A stretch of 63,493 nt of DNA from Dolomitihabitans soli (GTDB lineage: Bacteria > Actinomycetota > Actinomycetes > Streptosporangiales > Streptosporangiaceae): the NCBI RefSeq assembly GCF_022213955.1, contig NZ_JAKNTW010000026.1, positions 1 through 63,493 on the forward strand, written 5' to 3'. Below, in pieces: positions 1 to 8,524 of this stretch. Numbering within the stretch: the stretch's first letter is position 1; the number at the start of each line of letters is the position of its first letter. The notes beneath the pieces are model-generated. The model made no database searches and had not been told where the DNA came from. It saw only the letters and a list, made by a program, of their open reading frames with translations. Both the position numbers and the translations under genes were made by a program.

Positions 1-70
1 GCCCCCGTGCCCCGCCCCCCCCGCCCCCCCTCCCCCCCCCCCCCCCGCCGCCCCCCCCCCCCCCCCCCCC
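1..70. repeat. C-homopolymer-rich contig edge
   Basis: The first 70 bases are nearly all C, broken by a few G and T, and end in a run of about 20 C. No reading frame, promoter or hairpin is visible. Its place at the very edge suggests a sequencing or assembly artefact at a difficult tract rather than real genomic sequence. Confidence 0.8.
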
Positions 71-79
71 CTTCTCGGG

Positions 80-107
80 TTGATACTTAGCCAGTCTAAG
101 TTAGACT
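80..107 (+). promoter_or_regulatory. Promoter of the marR-MFS operon, probably leaderless
   Basis: A -35-like TTGATA (80-85) and a -10-like TAGACT (102-107) are separated by 16 bp. Transcription would start about 7 nt after the -10, at or within a base or two of the ATG at 116, so the message is probably leaderless. The promoter lies inside the palindrome at 83-117, so an occupied operator would block it. Confidence 0.5.
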
Positions 108-117
108 GGCTAAGTAT
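83..117. promoter_or_regulatory. 35-nt palindromic operator over the marR start
   Basis: Arms 83-99 and 101-117 are perfect 17-nt inverted complements around a single central G at 100. Each arm contains a near-palindrome TTAG-N5-CTAA (87-99 and 101-113). The right arm includes the first two bases of the ATG at 116. A MarR-type regulator encoded immediately downstream is the obvious ligand, which implies autorepression. Confidence 0.8.
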
Positions 118-535
118 GAATGCCGACGATCTCGCTGTCAGCCTGTCCCGCGAGCTGCGCCACCTGGTGATGCTCCTGCGCAGGGCAGCCGCCGGGCAGC
201 CGGTCACCAGCCAGCAGTACGCCGTGCTGGGTTCGCTGGAGGCCGGGCCGCGCAGGATGACGGAGCTCGCCGAGGAGCACGGGGTGCAGCTCCCGACGAT
301 GACGGTGCAGATCAACCGCCTGGAGGACCCCGGCCTGGTGGCGCGGGGGAGCGACCCCGCCGACGCCCGGGTCCGCACCGTGGAGCTCACCGACGAGGGC
401 CGCGCCCGCCTTGAGGCGGTACGGCGGGCCAGGCACGCGTTCCTCGCGCGGCAGCTCGACGCGCTGACCCCGGCGGAGCGCGAGGCCATCGCGGCGGCGC
501 TGCCGGCGCTGTCCCGACTCGGAAGGAAGCAATGA
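116..535 (+). CDS. MarR-family transcriptional regulator
   Basis: Predicted 139-aa winged-helix DNA-binding repressor, usual MarR length. The core runs through a recognition-helix region (roughly residues 45-75) into the wing motif DPADARVRTVELTDEG, which is diagnostic of the family. An in-frame TTG at 80 exists, but the ATG at 116 is preferred because 80-115 is promoter and operator. MarR proteins usually dissociate from DNA on binding small phenolic or lipophilic ligands; the ligand here is unknown. The gene overlaps the MFS transporter by 4 nt (ATGA), so the two are co-translated, and the arrangement suggests ligand-induced efflux. The wing helix has LEDPGLV where LEERGLV is more usual. 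Confidence 0.9.
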   Translation: MNADDLAVSLSRELRHLVMLLRRAAAGQPVTSQQYAVLGSLEAGPRRMTELAEEHGVQLPTMTVQINRLEDPGLVARGSDPADARVRTVELTDEGRARLEAVRRARHAFLARQLDALTPAEREAIAAALPALSRLGRKQ

Positions 536-1716
536 ACATTCTGCGTCAGCCCAAGGCGGTCTGGGCCACCGCGTTCGCCGCGGTCGTGGCCTTCATGGGC
601 ATCGGGCTGGTCGATCCGATCCTGCCCTCGATCGCCCAGGGCCTGAACGCCTCGCCGAGCCAGGTGTCGCTGCTCTTCACCAGTTACTTCCTGGTGACGG
701 CGGTGGCGATGCTGATCACCGGATGGGTGTCGAGCCGGATCGGCGGCAAGCGCACGCTGCTGCTCGGACTGGCCCTGGTGGTGGTGTTCGCGGCGCTGGC
801 GGGGACCTCGGACAGCGTCGCCGCGCTGGTGGGCTTCCGCGCGGGCTGGGGGCTCGGCAACGCGCTGTTCGTGGCCACCGCGCTGGCCGTCATCGTCGGC
901 GCGGCGAGCGGCGGCGCCGAGGCGGCCATCGTGTTGTACGAGGCGGCGCTCGGCCTCGGTATCTCCGCGGGCCCGCTGGCCGGCGCCCTGCTCGGCGACT
1001 GGAACTGGCGTTTTCCCTTCTTCGGCACCGCCACGCTGATGGCCGTCGGCTTCGTCTGCCTCGCCACGCTGCTGCACCGTACGCCCGAGCCCGGGGTGCG
1101 GACCAGGCTGGCCGACCCGTTGCGGGCGCTGGCCCACGGCGGGTTGTCGACCACGGCGTTCACGGCGCTGTTCTACAATTTCGCCTTCTTCACCGTGCTG
1201 GCGTTCACGCCGTTCATCCTGGGCATGTCGGCCTACGGGATCGGGGCCGTCTTCTTCGGCTGGGGCGTGTGCGTCGCGCTCGCCTCCGTCTTCGGCGCGC
1301 CGTACCTGCGGCGGAGGTTCGGGGCGGTCCGGGTGTTGTGGGCGTCGCTGGCGCTGCTCGGGGTCTTCCAGGTGGGCATCGCGCTGTCGGGGAACGTCGC
1401 GGGGATCGTGGTGTTCACGGTGCTGTGCGGCATTCCGATCGGGGTGAACAACACGGTGTTCACCGAGGCGGCGATGGCGGTCTCCGACGCGCCCCGGCCG
1501 GTGGCGTCGGCGGGCTACAACTTCGTCCGGTGGATGGGCGGGGCGCTGGCGCCGTTCATCGCCACCAAGCTGGGCGAGGAGATCAGCCCCGACCTGCCGT
1601 ACTATCTGGGCGCGCTGTGCTGCCTGGCCGGTATCGGGGTGCTGGCGCTGCGCCGTCACCACCTGACCGCCCTCGCCCGGGTGGACGTGCCGGAGGTGGC
1701 GCCCGCGCGGGTGTGA
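532..1716 (+). CDS. MFS transporter, multidrug-efflux type
   Basis: 394-aa integral membrane protein with about 12 hydrophobic segments. The cytoplasmic loop between TM2 and TM3 carries the MFS signature (GWVSSRIGGKRTLLLG). The opening FMGIGLVDPILPSIA resembles DHA-type drug exporters, which swap protons for drugs. The ATG overlaps the marR stop. Co-transcription with a MarR regulator supports an export role for the compound that relieves repression. Substrate cannot be deduced. There is no sign of truncation. Confidence 0.85.
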   Translation: MNILRQPKAVWATAFAAVVAFMGIGLVDPILPSIAQGLNASPSQVSLLFTSYFLVTAVAMLITGWVSSRIGGKRTLLLGLALVVVFAALAGTSDSVAALVGFRAGWGLGNALFVATALAVIVGAASGGAEAAIVLYEAALGLGISAGPLAGALLGDWNWRFPFFGTATLMAVGFVCLATLLHRTPEPGVRTRLADPLRALAHGGLSTTAFTALFYNFAFFTVLAFTPFILGMSAYGIGAVFFGWGVCVALASVFGAPYLRRRFGAVRVLWASLALLGVFQVGIALSGNVAGIVVFTVLCGIPIGVNNTVFTEAAMAVSDAPRPVASAGYNFVRWMGGALAPFIATKLGEEISPDLPYYLGALCCLAGIGVLALRRHHLTALARVDVPEVAPARV

Positions 1717-1725
1717 GAACTCACA
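1712..1725. promoter_or_regulatory. Small palindrome at the 3' end of the MFS gene
   Basis: TGTGAGAACTCACA is a 14-nt perfect inverted repeat (6-bp arms, AA centre) that begins within the last codons of the transporter. It could be a weak hairpin or a protein-binding site. No function can be assigned. Confidence 0.3.
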
Positions 1726-1747
1726 GCGAACCATGGACACCGGTGAG

Positions 1748-1770
1748 ATCAAGTGATTAGATGACTTGAT
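1748..1770. promoter_or_regulatory. GntR/FadR-type operator
   Basis: Arms ATCAAGT (1748-1754) and ACTTGAT (1764-1770) are perfect inverted complements, and the AT/AT pairs at 1756-1757 and 1761-1762 extend the symmetry. The site ends 18 nt before the ATG of the GntR gene. Its size and position fit an autoregulatory operator controlling the sugar operon. I see no second copy upstream of the convergent operon at 12812-12964. Confidence 0.7.
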
Positions 1771-1788
1771 AACTGACCAAGGAGTTCC

Positions 1789-2484
1789 ATGTCGCACAGT
1801 GAGGTGGTTCGCCCCTCCCTCTCGGACGTCCTCACCGAGCGCATGCTCGAACTGATCCGGGCGGGCGGGCTGCGGCCGGGAGACCGGCTGCCGTCCACCC
1901 GGGACCTCTCGCAGCGGTTCGCGGTGACCCCGCCCACGCTGCGCGAGGTGCTGCGCCGGCTGGAGGCCACCGGTGCCGTCGAGATGCGGCACGGTTCCGG
2001 ACTGTACGTCGGGGCCAACATCGAGCGGATCGTCCTGCCCAATCCCAACATGAGGGAGATGCACGGCGGGCAACTCCTGGAACTCCTCGACGCCCGCATC
2101 GTCATCGAACCGCCGCTCGCCGCCCTCGCCGCCCAGCGGGCCGGCGAGGAGGACCTGGCCCGCCTGCGGACCGTCCTCGGCGAGGCGGCCAGACATCTGC
2201 TCGGTGAGGACGCCGAGCTGCACGACGCCAACATGACCTTCCACCGGGCGACGGTGAAGGCGGCGAACAACTCCGTGCTCGACGAGGTCGTGGACTCGCT
2301 GTTATCCGTCCATGGTTCGGAACAACGCGAGATCCTGCGGATATTCGACGATCGGCGCCGTGACTACAACGAGCATCTCGCGATCCTCGAAGCGATCGAG
2401 GCGCGTGACGCCGCGGCCGCCGAGGAGCTCATGCGCGCGCATCTCGTGGACGTGAAGAGCGTCATCGAGCTGAGGCTCGCGTAG
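1789..2484 (+). CDS. GntR-family regulator, FadR subfamily
   Basis: 231 aa: an N-terminal GntR winged helix (about residues 8-75, with RPGDRLPSTRDLSQRFAV) and a C-terminal all-helical FCD effector domain (about 95-225). The FCD domain has the His residues that often hold a metal (FHRATVKAANN, HLAILEAI). FCD regulators commonly bind carboxylic or sugar acids, which would match the sugar-acid dehydratase downstream. The start has a clear Shine-Dalgarno (AAGGAG, about 5 nt away). It is first in the sugar operon, 35 nt ahead of the binding-protein gene, and the palindrome at 1748-1770 is its probable operator. Confidence 0.9.
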   Translation: MSHSEVVRPSLSDVLTERMLELIRAGGLRPGDRLPSTRDLSQRFAVTPPTLREVLRRLEATGAVEMRHGSGLYVGANIERIVLPNPNMREMHGGQLLELLDARIVIEPPLAALAAQRAGEEDLARLRTVLGEAARHLLGEDAELHDANMTFHRATVKAANNSVLDEVVDSLLSVHGSEQREILRIFDDRRRDYNEHLAILEAIEARDAAAAEELMRAHLVDVKSVIELRLA

Positions 2485-2519
2485 CAAGACACCCCCATCA
2501 GTGAACAGGAGGCCGGTGT

Positions 2520-3782
2520 ATGACCCGGTCGCGTCGACTTCGCATGGCCACGCTCAGTGTGGCCGCCATTTCGCTCATCCTCGCCGGCTGCTCCTCGGGT
2601 GAGGACCCCAAGGCCGGCAAGACCGAGCTGACGCTCTACAACGACAAAGGCGCCTGGAGCAAGTACTTCGAAGAGATGGGCTCGCTGTCGAAGCAGAAGA
2701 TCGGCCTCGGCATGAAGCCGGTCGGCTACACCGACTCCGCCGGCTACCAGGCCTTCATCAAGGCGTCGTTCCGCACCGACGTCAAGCCCGACCTCTTCAG
2801 CTGGCAGACCGGGGGGATGCTGGCGGAGATCGTCAAGCAGAAGCAGGTGGCCGAGACCACGGAGGTGTGGCAGGAGGCCATCAAGAACGGCGACCTCTCC
2901 CAGGACGTGGCGAGCTACTACACCGTGGACGGCAAGCAGTACTGCGTCCCGATGAACGTCGCCTACTGGGGCATGTTCTACAACAAGAAGATCTTCGACC
3001 AGCACGAGCTGAAGCCCCCCACGACCTGGGACGAGCTCATCAAGATCGCGGACACGCTGAAGCAGAACAAGCTGCCCGCGTTCTACCACACCTCCGTGCT
3101 CTTCTCCTTCGTCTGGTTCGAGCAGCTCCTCGCGGGCACCGACCCCGACCTGTACGACAAGTTGTCCACGGGGCAGGCGAAGTACACCGACCCGGGCGTG
3201 GTCGCGGTGATGGAGCGCTGGAAGTCGATGATCGACGCCGGCTACTTCGTCAACCCGGGCGACAAGACCGACCCCGGCGACGTGCTGAAGAACGGCAAGG
3301 CCGCGATGGTGTCGTTCGGCACCTTCTTCAACACGAGCATGACCCAGCGCGCCATGAAGCCCGGCGAGGACTACGGGTTCTTCGTCATCCCCAACGTCAA
3401 CGCGTCGCTGCCGAAGACCTCCATGATCTTCGAGAGCGGGCCGCTGTGCTCGCAGACGAAGGCCGCCGACCCGGCCGCCAACATGAAGTACCTCAAGTGG
3501 TGGGTCGGCGAGGAGGCGCAGCAGAAGTGGTCCATCGCCCGCGGTGACGTCTCGGCCAACCCGAAGGTCAAGGGCGACGACGAGGCGCTCAACAAGATCA
3601 CCGAGGATGCCGGCAAGGGCGAGTACCGTCTCGTCAACCGCTACTTCGAGGCGACCCCCCCGCCGATCCTGACGGCCGCGCTCGATGGCTTCGGCGCTTT
3701 CCTGGTCAAGCCGGACAGCTATCCGAAGGTGCTGGAAGACATCCAGCGGGCCGCCGACGAGTACTGGAGCACGCACCGGTGA
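2520..3782 (+). CDS. ABC sugar-binding lipoprotein (family 1 extracellular)
   Basis: 420-aa solute-binding protein anchored outside the membrane as a lipoprotein. The lipobox LAGC puts the acylated cysteine at residue 24 behind a positively charged, hydrophobic signal peptide. The body matches the MalE/UgpB-type carbohydrate-binding fold (WGMFYNKKIFDQHEL followed by TTWDELI is typical). AGGAGG precedes the ATG. The stop overlaps the GTG of the first permease by 4 nt. It supplies specificity to the importer encoded by the next two genes. Ligand unknown; an oligosaccharide or glycoside is inferred from context. Confidence 0.9.
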   Translation: MTRSRRLRMATLSVAAISLILAGCSSGEDPKAGKTELTLYNDKGAWSKYFEEMGSLSKQKIGLGMKPVGYTDSAGYQAFIKASFRTDVKPDLFSWQTGGMLAEIVKQKQVAETTEVWQEAIKNGDLSQDVASYYTVDGKQYCVPMNVAYWGMFYNKKIFDQHELKPPTTWDELIKIADTLKQNKLPAFYHTSVLFSFVWFEQLLAGTDPDLYDKLSTGQAKYTDPGVVAVMERWKSMIDAGYFVNPGDKTDPGDVLKNGKAAMVSFGTFFNTSMTQRAMKPGEDYGFFVIPNVNASLPKTSMIFESGPLCSQTKAADPAANMKYLKWWVGEEAQQKWSIARGDVSANPKVKGDDEALNKITEDAGKGEYRLVNRYFEATPPPILTAALDGFGAFLVKPDSYPKVLEDIQRAADEYWSTHR

Positions 3783-4666
3783 CGGTGGCGACGACGAAGC
3801 CCGGCGGCGTGTCCCGCCGCCGGGCCCCGCTGCTCGGCACCTTCAGGCACGGCTACGTGGCCCCCGCGGCGCTGCTCGTCGCGGGGCTGCTCTACGCGCC
3901 GTTCCTGTGGACGGTCTACCTCAGCTTCACCAGCTACGACGGTCTCGGCGACCCGGAGTGGACGGGCCTGGCCAACTTCGGGCGGCTGCTGGAGGACCCG
4001 GCCCTGCTCACCTCGCTCCGCAACACGCTGATCTGGGTGGCCGGGACCATGCTCCTCCCGGTGGGCCTCGGCCTGCTCATCGCGGTGCTGTCGTACGACC
4101 TCAAGCACGGCGTGTGGTACCGCCTGCCGTTCATGCTGCCCTACGCGCTCAGCGGCGCCGGGCTGGCCCTGGTGTGGAGCCCGATCCTGTCGCACGGCGG
4201 CATGGTCAACCTGCTGTTCGGGGTGGACACCGCGTTCCTGCAGGAGGAGCCGACCAACACGCTGGCCTTGCTGCTCGTCTGGACCTGGCAGCAACTCGGC
4301 GTGAACACCCTGTTGTTCGTGGTCGGCCTGCAGTCGATCCCGAAGGCGCCGATCGAGGCCGCGCGCATCGACGGGGCCTCCGGCTGGCAGCTGTTCCGGC
4401 GGGTCATCTGGCCGCTGATGGCCCCGCTCACCGCCGTCGTCGTCGGCCTCGCGCTGGTGGCCGGCCTGAAGACCTTCGACATCGTCTGGGTGATGACCCA
4501 GGGCGGGCCGGGGCGCAACTCGGAGACCCTCGCCGTGACGATGTACCGCGACACGTTCGTGGCCAGCGAGTACGGCTACGGGTCGGCGGTCGCGGTGATG
4601 CTGACCGTGGTGACGGGACTGGCGTCCTACCTCTACCTGCGCCGCCAGGTCGGAGGGACGTCGTGA
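3779..4666 (+). CDS. ABC sugar permease, MalF type
   Basis: 295-aa inner-membrane permease with six predicted helices. The cytoplasmic EAA loop (EAARIDGASG) contacts the ATPase. The GTG start overlaps the preceding stop, and its own stop overlaps the next permease start (GTGA), so the three transport genes are coupled. It forms the channel with the MalG-type partner. No ATP-binding subunit is encoded in the locus; in actinomycetes such importers often share one multipurpose MsiK-type ATPase encoded elsewhere, and that is the likely situation here. Confidence 0.9.
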   Translation: MTVATTKPGGVSRRRAPLLGTFRHGYVAPAALLVAGLLYAPFLWTVYLSFTSYDGLGDPEWTGLANFGRLLEDPALLTSLRNTLIWVAGTMLLPVGLGLLIAVLSYDLKHGVWYRLPFMLPYALSGAGLALVWSPILSHGGMVNLLFGVDTAFLQEEPTNTLALLLVWTWQQLGVNTLLFVVGLQSIPKAPIEAARIDGASGWQLFRRVIWPLMAPLTAVVVGLALVAGLKTFDIVWVMTQGGPGRNSETLAVTMYRDTFVASEYGYGSAVAVMLTVVTGLASYLYLRRQVGGTS

Positions 4667-5472
4667 TCCGGCGCGCGGTGCTCATCGTGCTCGGCCTGGT
4701 CTGGCTGGGCCCCACCTACCTGCTCCTGATCAACGCCTTCCGCCCGGCGGAGAGCTACGACGCCGGGCGGGCCTGGATCCCGTCGGGCGACTTCGCCCTG
4801 CTGGACAACTTCGCCCGGGCCTGGGAGAGCGCGAACCTCGGCGACAGCCTGGCGAGCACGGCGCTCTACAGCATCGTCTCGCCGGCCGCCGGCGTGCTGA
4901 TCGGCGCGCTCGCCGGCTACGCCATCGTGGTCCTGCGCCTGCGCTACGGGTTCTGGTGGTTCCTGCTCATCTTCGGCGGCACCATCTTCCCGTCGCAGAT
5001 GCTGCTCGTGCCGCTGTTCATCGGTTACAGCGAAGCCGGGCTCTACGACGACCGGCTCGGCATGATCCTGCTCTACACGGCCATCAGCGTGCCGTTGTCG
5101 GCGTTCGTGCTGCGCAACTTCTTCACCGGGGTGGCGTTCTCGATCTTCGAGGCGGCGCGGATGGACGGCGCGTCCACCGGGCACATCTTCCTGCGGATCT
5201 ACCTGCCGCTGGCGTCCAGCGCGCTGACCGCCGTCTTCATCCTCAATTTCACCTTCATCTGGAACGACCTGCTGTTCGGCCTGACGCTGACGCAGACCTC
5301 CACGGTGCGGCCGATCATGACCACACTCGCCGGTCTGCAGACCGACGTCTACGCCGGGATCCCGGTTCCCGTCGGCCTGGCCGCCGGACTGGTCGTCTCG
5401 TTGCCGACCGTGGTGGTGTTCCTCGCCACGCAGCGGCTTTTCGCCCGAGGTCTGGCCCTGGGCCAGGTATAG
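4663..5472 (+). CDS. ABC sugar permease, MalG type
   Basis: 269-aa membrane protein, second half of the permease heterodimer. The EAA loop EAARMDGAST and about six hydrophobic helices identify the family. I chose the GTG at 4663 because it overlaps the MalF-type stop by 4 nt and the protein begins with a normal first helix; the same frame is open much further upstream but that part is antisense-like and not homologous to anything recognisable. A good Shine-Dalgarno for the next gene (AGGAG) overlaps its TAG stop. Confidence 0.9.
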   Translation: MIRRAVLIVLGLVWLGPTYLLLINAFRPAESYDAGRAWIPSGDFALLDNFARAWESANLGDSLASTALYSIVSPAAGVLIGALAGYAIVVLRLRYGFWWFLLIFGGTIFPSQMLLVPLFIGYSEAGLYDDRLGMILLYTAISVPLSAFVLRNFFTGVAFSIFEAARMDGASTGHIFLRIYLPLASSALTAVFILNFTFIWNDLLFGLTLTQTSTVRPIMTTLAGLQTDVYAGIPVPVGLAAGLVVSLPTVVVFLATQRLFARGLALGQV

Positions 5473-5482
5473 GAGATCTGAC

Positions 5483-8400
5483 ATGACAAGCCGGCTGCTG
5501 CAGCCGAGCCTGGGCTCGCCCGACTACGACGGCATCAGGCAGGCCCTGCGCCACGACACCTCGACCCCGGTCATCACCGTCCGGGGGCTCGACGTCCGCG
5601 TCGCGGTGCTCCCGCTCTTCACGCACGACGGCCGTCAGGCGGTACGCGTCGCGACGACCGGGATGATCCCCGACGGCCTGGAGCACGTGCTCCTCGACGG
5701 CGACGAGGTGGTCGACCGCTCGCGGGGCGCCGCGGTGACCCTGCTGGTGCCCGAGGTGACCGAGCCGCGCCGCCTCACCCTGGAGGTGCGCGACGGCGAG
5801 GGCCTCGTCGGCGCGGCGCCCATCACGGTGACCCCGCAGCGCAAGTGGAGCGTCTTCGTCGTCCACCACTCGCACCTCGACATCGGCTACACCGACCCGC
5901 AGGGCACGGTGCTCCGCAACCACCTCGACTACCTCGACGTGGCCCTGCGCCTCGCGGAGGAGACCGCGGACTGGCCGGACGACGCGCGGTTCCGCTGGTC
6001 GGTGGAGTCCTCGATGCCCGCGCTGCGCTGGCTCGACGCCCGCCCGGCCGAGATGGTCGAGGCGTTCGCCGCCCGGGCGCGCGCCGGCCAGATCGAGGTC
6101 ACCGCGCTGCCGCTCCAGCTGCACACCGAGGCCTGCTCGACCGAGGAGCTGTACCGCCAGCTCAGGCACACCACCGAGCTCAAGGAGAAGTACGGCTTCG
6201 CCACCCGGTCGGCGATGCACACCGACGTGCCCGGCGCCGTGGTCGGCCTGGTCGACGCGCTCAACGCGGCCGGGGTGCGCTACCTCGCCGCCGCGCACAA
6301 CTGGGCCGGCCGTTCGGTGCCCTACCTGGTCGGCGGCGACAAGCTGACCCGCCCGTTCAGGTGGCGCGCGCCCAGCGGGAACGAACTGCTCGTCTGGTTC
6401 ACCGACACCCCGCACGGCATGGCCTACATGGAGGGCAACACGGTCGGCCTGACCGACTCCTACGAGCTGGCCGACGACCTCCTGCCGCGCTACCTGTCCG
6501 CGCTGGCGAACCGCTCCTACCCCTACGGCCCCGGCACCTTCGGCTGGCAGGGCCCCGACGCGCCCAAGGCCCCCTACGAGCTGGACGCGCTGCACCTGCG
6601 CGTACAGGGCGCGCACGCCGACAACGCCGGCCCCTCTATCGTGCCGGCGAGCATCGTGCGCCGGTGGAACGAGCAGTGGGCCTACCCGCGCCTGCGCTCG
6701 GCGGTGAACAGCGACTTCTTCGACCACGTCCAGGAGCGTTACGGCGACTCGCTGGCCGTACACGAGGGTGACTGGACCGACTGGTGGGCCGACGGGCTCG
6801 GCTCCGGCGCCCGCCCGCTGGGCTACGTACGGCGGGCGCAGAGCGCGCTGCGGGCGGCGGAGACGCTGCACGCGCTGGCCGGTCCCGAGGGCGACGCGAC
6901 CCAGGTCATCGATGAGGCGTACGACAAGGTGGCGCTGTTCAACGAGCACACCTGGGGGGCCGCCAACCCGTGGGAGGACGCCGAGGACGGCGGCGACTCG
7001 GGCGGGCTGCAGTGGACCCGCAAGTCGGCCGGCGCCTACCAGGCCCAGGACGACGCCGCCGACCTGCTGCACGCGGCGGTCAGGCGGTTCGGGACCACGT
7101 TCGGGCCGGCGGCGGGCGCGGCGGCGTCCTTCGCCGTCTTCAACCCGGCCACCCGTGCCCGCACCGACACCGTGCGCGCCTTCCTGCCGCGGGACATCGT
7201 GCCGCTGGAGGCGCCGGTCGCGCTGGTGGACGCGCGCACCGGGGAGCGGATCCCGCACCACGAGGAGGTCGTGCACCCGGTCGACTGGCCGACCAGGCCC
7301 ATCGGCCGCCACCTTGAGGCCGTGCTCCCCGACGTGCCCGGCCTCGGCTACGCGCGGATCGACGTGGTCGAGGCGGCGGAGGCGACCCCGCCGGCCGCCG
7401 ACCTTGGCTTCGACGGGACGATCGAGAACGAGTTCTACCGCGTTGCCTACGACGTGCGCGAGGGGTTCATCCGGTCGGTGTTCGACAAGGTCGCCGGGCG
7501 CGAACTGGTCAACGCCGACGCGGCCGCCGGGTTCGGCCAGTACGTCTACGACCGGTACGCCACCGCGCCGCACTTCAACCACCTGTCCGGGCACGTCGGC
7601 GCGCACGACAGGACCCTGCTGGGCGACCGGGCGATCGGCAGGCACGCCGCGATCGTCAAGGCCACCCGCACCGCCGTGGGCGAGCGCCTGGTCATCGAGT
7701 TGCAGGCCAAGGGCGTCGACTGGCTGCGCACCACGATCGACCTGCACTACGGCGTGCCCCGGCTCGACCTGAGCTACCAGCTCGCCAAGCAGGGCACGCC
7801 CGCCAAGGAGGCGGTCTTCCTCGCCTTCCCGTTCGCCACCTCGAGGCCGCCCGCGTCCTGGGAGCTGACCGGCGGGGTGGGCGGCGACCGGGTGCCGCGG
7901 GTTCCCGGCTCGGCGGAGTACATGCTGCCCATCAGGCACTGGATCTCCTTCGAGGACCCGGAGCTGACGATCTCCTGGGCGACCCTGGAGGCGCCGCTGG
8001 TGCAACTCGGCACCATCCACATGCCCTACGCGCCGTTCCCGCCGACGCTGGACGAGGAACCGGGAACCGTCTACTCCTGGGCGCTGAACAACATCTGGGA
8101 CACCAACTTCCCGGCCCAGCAGCAGGGCGAGACGACGTTCAGATACGCCGTGACGTCGGCGGCCTCCGTACCGGGCAGCAGGCTCGGCGCCCAGGCGGCG
8201 GCCGGGCTCACCGAGCCCTTCATCGGGGTGCTGGCCACCGGTGCGACGCCCGCGCCCGCCACCGAGCAGTTCGTCACCGTGGACGACCCGGACGTGCTGG
8301 TCACCTCGGTCGGCCAGACGCCGGAAGGGGTCGTCGTCCGCCTGCAGTCGCTGGCGGCCGACCCGGTGGAGGTCACCGTGGGCGTCCCGGGGCTGCGCGA

Positions 8401-8524
8401 GGCGCGGGTCAGCGCCGGGCTGGACTACGAGACGAGGCCGCTGGACGTCCGCGACCAGTCGGTGAGGGTACGGCTGCCCGCGTGCGGGGTGGCCGCCGTT
8501 TGGGGGATTCGTGAAGATCGTTGA
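5483..8524 (+). CDS. GH38-type alpha-mannosidase-like glycosidase
   Basis: 1013 aa. After about 125 residues of N-terminal beta domain comes [12 protein letters not shown] (128-139), matching the GH38 zinc-binding HxHxD signature; HTDVPG and GAHADN downstream are candidate catalytic and ligand segments. The C-terminal half is beta-rich, as in GH38. No signal peptide is present, so it should act in the cytoplasm on imported oligosaccharide. It resembles the subgroup often annotated as DUF5054, whose substrates are poorly defined, so mannosidase is a fold-level call. The ATG sits 10 nt after the permease stop with AGGAG upstream. Its last 14 nt overlap the enolase gene. Confidence 0.75.
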   Translation: MTSRLLQPSLGSPDYDGIRQALRHDTSTPVITVRGLDVRVAVLPLFTHDGRQAVRVATTGMIPDGLEHVLLDGDEVVDRSRGAAVTLLVPEVTEPRRLTLEVRDGEGLVGAAPITVTPQRKWSVFVVHHSHLDIGYTDPQGTVLRNHLDYLDVALRLAEETADWPDDARFRWSVESSMPALRWLDARPAEMVEAFAARARAGQIEVTALPLQLHTEACSTEELYRQLRHTTELKEKYGFATRSAMHTDVPGAVVGLVDALNAAGVRYLAAAHNWAGRSVPYLVGGDKLTRPFRWRAPSGNELLVWFTDTPHGMAYMEGNTVGLTDSYELADDLLPRYLSALANRSYPYGPGTFGWQGPDAPKAPYELDALHLRVQGAHADNAGPSIVPASIVRRWNEQWAYPRLRSAVNSDFFDHVQERYGDSLAVHEGDWTDWWADGLGSGARPLGYVRRAQSALRAAETLHALAGPEGDATQVIDEAYDKVALFNEHTWGAANPWEDAEDGGDSGGLQWTRKSAGAYQAQDDAADLLHAAVRRFGTTFGPAAGAAASFAVFNPATRARTDTVRAFLPRDIVPLEAPVALVDARTGERIPHHEEVVHPVDWPTRPIGRHLEAVLPDVPGLGYARIDVVEAAEATPPAADLGFDGTIENEFYRVAYDVREGFIRSVFDKVAGRELVNADAAAGFGQYVYDRYATAPHFNHLSGHVGAHDRTLLGDRAIGRHAAIVKATRTAVGERLVIELQAKGVDWLRTTIDLHYGVPRLDLSYQLAKQGTPAKEAVFLAFPFATSRPPASWELTGGVGGDRVPRVPGSAEYMLPIRHWISFEDPELTISWATLEAPLVQLGTIHMPYAPFPPTLDEEPGTVYSWALNNIWDTNFPAQQQGETTFRYAVTSAASVPGSRLGAQAAAGLTEPFIGVLATGATPAPATEQFVTVDDPDVLVTSVGQTPEGVVVRLQSLAADPVEVTVGVPGLREARVSAGLDYETRPLDVRDQSVRVRLPACGVAAVWGIREDR

